A DNA stretch of 16,666 bases from DASYPP01 sp036006525. GTDB lineage: Bacteria > Gemmatimonadota > Gemmatimonadetes > Gemmatimonadales > GWC2-71-9. The notes under the pieces are model-generated. The model was not told the origin of the DNA. It saw nothing but the letters and a program-made list of their open reading frames with translations, and searched no databases. The translations under genes and the position numbers were made by a program. The stretch is from NCBI GenBank assembly GCA_036006525.1, contig DASYPP010000098.1:1-16666 (forward strand). Reading direction: 5' to 3'. Below are positions 14,543 through 16,666 of this stretch, piece after piece (position 1 is the stretch's first letter; each line of letters starts with the position of its first letter).

Positions 14543-14569
14543 TAGGGGCGGGCCTGAGACCCGCCCCTA
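14543..14569. repeat. Small palindrome between the M3 peptidase gene and infA
   Basis: TAGGGGCGGG (14543-14552) and CCCGCCCCTA (14560-14569) form a perfect 10-bp stem around the 7-base loop cctgaga. The TAGGG...CCCTA frame and ct-gag centre recall the palindromes at 14131-14158 and 14266-14293. It begins 3 bases past the peptidase stop and may end that transcript or separate it from infA. Confidence 0.8.
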
Positions 14570-14571
14570 AT

Positions 14572-16314
14572 CTAGCCCGCCTTGCTCACGCCCGCATCTT
14601 TAGCCTGGCCCGATAGCTCCGCGGCATCGATGTGCTCTTCCACCAGCCCCACCAGCTCGGCCATCGGGCCGGGATCGAAGATGAGCTGCGCCCCGGCGGC
14701 GCCATAGATCTGGGGCAGCGGCACCGTGGCGCCCAGCGCCAGCGCGGCGCGATAGGCGTCGAGGCTGGCCCGCTCATCCTTCAGGCTGTTGCGCCAGACC
14801 TGGAGCGCGCCCAGCTGGGCGATGCCGTACTCGATGTAGTAGAAGGGATAGAGAAAGATGTGCAGCTGGCGATACCAGCGGCCCACCCGTTCCGGCTCCA
14901 GCCCCGACCAGTCCAGCCCCCGCTCGAAGCGCGACCGGATGTCGAGCCAGGCCCGGTCCCGGGCCAGCGCGTCCCCGCCCTCGCCGCTGGTGTAGATCCA
15001 GGTCTGGAAGGCATCCACCGACGCGATGTGGATGAGGCTCACCAGGATGTCTTCCAGGTGCTCCACCCGGGCCCGGGCCATCTCCTCGGGCGAGAAGAAT
15101 CCGCCGTCGTCCCGCCCCATATAGCGGGCCGCCAGCAACTCCATCGACATCGACGCCAGCTCCGCCGCTTCCATTCCCGGATGCCGCTGCCAGATGAAGC
15201 GCAGCGGGTGCGCGGCAAAGGCATGGAACGCGTGGCCGGCTTCGTGGCACAGGGTCATCACGTCGTCGAAGGTGCCCGCTGCGTTCATGAAGATGAACGG
15301 CCTCCCCGACTCGTGCAGCGTCTCGCAATACCCGCCCGGCGCCTTGCCTTTCCGGGTGCCGAGATCGAGCAGCTTTTCGTTCATCATGATTTCAAACTGC
15401 CGGCCCAGCACGGGGTCCAGCCGCTGCATGACTCGCTGAGTCGCCGTTTCCAGGTCGCGCACGTCCCGGAATGGCTGGAGGGCAGCCTTCCCGCGGGGAT
15501 CGACCTGGGTATCCCAGGGACGCAGGGTGGGGAGCTGGAGCCGCTCCCGGCGTTTCTTCCGCAGCCGCTCGACGGCCGGCGAGACCACCTCTTCCACCGC
15601 CTGGTGGAACCGGTCGACATCTTCCGGCGTGTAGTCGAAGCGGAACTTGGCACGGAATGCGTAGTCGCGATAGTTGGTGAACCCGGCGTTCTCCGCCGTC
15701 CGCTGCCGCAGGTGATACATCCGGGAGAACAGCGACGCGAGCTCCTGATGCTGGTCCCGGAACGGCTGGGCCATCAGCCGAAACGCCCGCTCCCGCACCA
15801 GGCGGTCCCGGCTTCTCAAGTGCGGCTGGAGCTGGGGCAGGGTGACTTCCCTGCCCTCCCACTGGACCATCATGCCGCCGGTGATTTTCTGGTAGCGAGC
15901 ACCCAGCTCTTCCAGCTGGGCCGAGAGTGGCACGTTCTCTTCGCGAAAGATCTCGATCTGGGTGCGGAATCGTTCGACCATCGAGGCGAGGTCGGCCCGG
16001 GTGTAGCCCAGCTCCAGCAGCCGCTTCGCCAGCCCTACGCTCTCCTCATCGGCCCGGGGCAGCACCTCGGTGGAGAACCGGAGATGGTCGGCCTCCCGCT
16101 TGGGGTCCTCCGTCTCAACGGTGTAGGCGATCATCGCCCGCGCCGCGGCCTCGCTCAGCAGTTCCTCCAGCCGCGACCAGTCGGCCAGCCACGCTTCGAC
16201 CGTGTCCAGGCTGATGGGACGCGCGGCGAGTTCGCCGTAGAACGGCGCGATGTCCGCCCAGGAGGCCTGGGCGAATGCCGCAGCGGACGCTGGAAGAACG
16301 AACGGCTTTACCAT
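14572..16314 (-). CDS. M3-family oligoendopeptidase (PepF-like) zinc metallopeptidase
   Basis: This 580-residue cytoplasmic peptidase probably trims short peptides. The zinc motif HEAGH is at 357-361 (H357, E358, H361), and E385, 24 residues on, is the third ligand, followed by the conserved SMSMELL (388-394). ETLHESGRPFIFMN (331-344) lies just before the active site, and FYYIEYGIAQLGALQVW (491-507) carries the tyrosines that line the site in M3 enzymes. The long helical N-terminal half is typical of PepF/oligoendopeptidase F. No signal peptide is visible. ATG 16314 is the only sensible start, with a weak upstream AGGG. infA follows on the same strand. Confidence 0.93.
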   Translation of the reverse strand: MVKPFVLPASAAAFAQASWADIAPFYGELAARPISLDTVEAWLADWSRLEELLSEAAARAMIAYTVETEDPKREADHLRFSTEVLPRADEESVGLAKRLLELGYTRADLASMVERFRTQIEIFREENVPLSAQLEELGARYQKITGGMMVQWEGREVTLPQLQPHLRSRDRLVRERAFRLMAQPFRDQHQELASLFSRMYHLRQRTAENAGFTNYRDYAFRAKFRFDYTPEDVDRFHQAVEEVVSPAVERLRKKRRERLQLPTLRPWDTQVDPRGKAALQPFRDVRDLETATQRVMQRLDPVLGRQFEIMMNEKLLDLGTRKGKAPGGYCETLHESGRPFIFMNAAGTFDDVMTLCHEAGHAFHAFAAHPLRFIWQRHPGMEAAELASMSMELLAARYMGRDDGGFFSPEEMARARVEHLEDILVSLIHIASVDAFQTWIYTSGEGGDALARDRAWLDIRSRFERGLDWSGLEPERVGRWYRQLHIFLYPFYYIEYGIAQLGALQVWRNSLKDERASLDAYRAALALGATVPLPQIYGAAGAQLIFDPGPMAELVGLVEEHIDAAELSGQAKDAGVSKAG

Positions 16315-16357
16315 CCCTGGCGTGGAACTCGGGGTTGGAGGGTCAGGGAATATAAGA

Positions 16358-16509
16358 GATTGAAGGGATTATGGGATTGAAGGGATTGAAGGGATTGAAG
16401 GGATTGAGGGGATTGAGGAGATTGAGGAGATTGAGGAGATTGAGATGATCAGGTGGTAACGTTTTCAATCCCTTCAATCCCCTCAAGCCCTTCAATCCCT
16501 TCAATCCTT
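16358..16509. repeat. Inverted tandem 9-base-unit element
   Basis: The left arm (16358-16446) has ten units of gattgaagg-type sequence (nine of 9 bases, one of 8), changing along the array from gattgaagg to gattgaggg to gattgagga. The right arm (16466-16509) has five reverse-complement units (caatccctt and variants). A 19-base spacer (16447-16465) separates them. The design matches the heptamer elements around queE, but unit and core differ. It lies between the M3 gene start and the MFS gene end, and supplies the MFS stop codon. Confidence 0.92.
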
Positions 16510-16666
16510 GACCGGCACTGGCGTTGGCTGCGCCGGCGAATGCTCGATCCGGAAAGCGAGGACGCTGACCAGCGCCACTACGGCGGCGCCCAGGAAGAAC
16601 GGCGACCGGTGGCCCCAGGCCTGGAACGCGGCGGTGGCGCCGAGCGGGGCTACCACGCGGGAGATC
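16501..16666 (-). CDS. C-terminal end of an MFS-type transporter (truncated by window edge)
   Basis: Reading the minus strand from the window end gives 54 residues before TGA at 16501-16503. The pattern ISRVVAPLGATAAFQAWG, then HRSPFFLGAAVVALVSVL, is typical of the last two helices of a major facilitator superfamily protein, with a gap-like RxxPF turn and a final hydrophobic helix. A Pro-rich tail ending VPVKD follows, and its stop falls inside the 9-base tandem repeat. The substrate cannot be judged from this piece. Confidence 0.7.
   Translation of the reverse strand, partial: ISRVVAPLGATAAFQAWGHRSPFFLGAAVVALVSVLAFRIEHSPAQPTPVPVKD

Noticed and set aside
14632..16380. A 582-codon open frame on the + strand opposite the M3 peptidase gene
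   Set aside because: The minus-strand frame encodes a complete M3 peptidase with HEAGH and family motifs. The antisense frame is Pro/Arg/Gly/His-rich with no recognisable domain, as expected from codon bias in GC-rich DNA.

Overview
The window is about 16.7 kb of GC-rich, densely coded bacterial chromosome. Several things suggest a Gram-negative, soil- or water-type organism: a C-terminal outer-membrane barrel behind a signal peptide ending in an AAQ-like site, GAF-GGDEF signalling, eukaryote-like Ser/Thr kinases and two ADP/ATP-carrier-like transporters. My best guess is Gemmatimonadota or a relative. That is an inference from gene style; no rRNA or other marker is present to prove it. I see no tRNA, rRNA, CRISPR array, transposase or prophage gene.

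Left part (1-3370, + strand): the end of a membrane protein gene overlaps a zinc-ribbon/M50 membrane metalloprotease gene, which is followed after 3 bases by queC. queE comes next and catalyses the step before QueC in making preQ0, the 7-deazaguanine precursor. Each side of queE carries a long hairpin element. Its arms are tandem 7-base units (ggactaa and variants) and its roughly 45-base core is conserved between the two copies. A RelA/SpoT-like HD protein follows, with the HD aspartate and other metal ligands replaced, so it is probably catalytically dead.

Middle (3360-9797): the HD-like gene overlaps a gene for an ADP/ATP-carrier-like transporter fused to a helical-repeat tail. A second, tail-less carrier gene converges on it from the minus strand. 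Divergent from that second carrier is an 857-residue exported protein. It combines an atypical kinase-like domain (PI3K/HipA/Fam20-type motifs), a short repeat-rich linker and an Omp85/BamA-like outer-membrane barrel.

Signalling operon (10042-13698, + strand): a GAF-GGDEF diguanylate cyclase with an inhibitory I-site, a CGNR-type zinc-finger regulator, and a double kinase protein. In the double kinase the first domain has lost its catalytic residues and the second is intact. Spacings of 1 and -4 bases imply co-expression. The 244 bases before it hold several strong hairpins and mutually exclusive pairings that look like a structured RNA or terminator cluster.

Right part (13699-16666): a cold-shock protein gene converges on a minus-strand pair, an M3 oligoendopeptidase followed by infA (IF-1). 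Small palindromes of a shared TAGGG...CCCTA design sit beside these genes. At the far end an inverted array of 9-base units (gattgaagg) separates the peptidase from the 3' end of an MFS transporter. The most unusual features are the three inverted tandem-unit elements, which repeatedly abut or supply stop codons, the kinase-barrel fusion, the pseudokinase-kinase protein and the dead HD protein.
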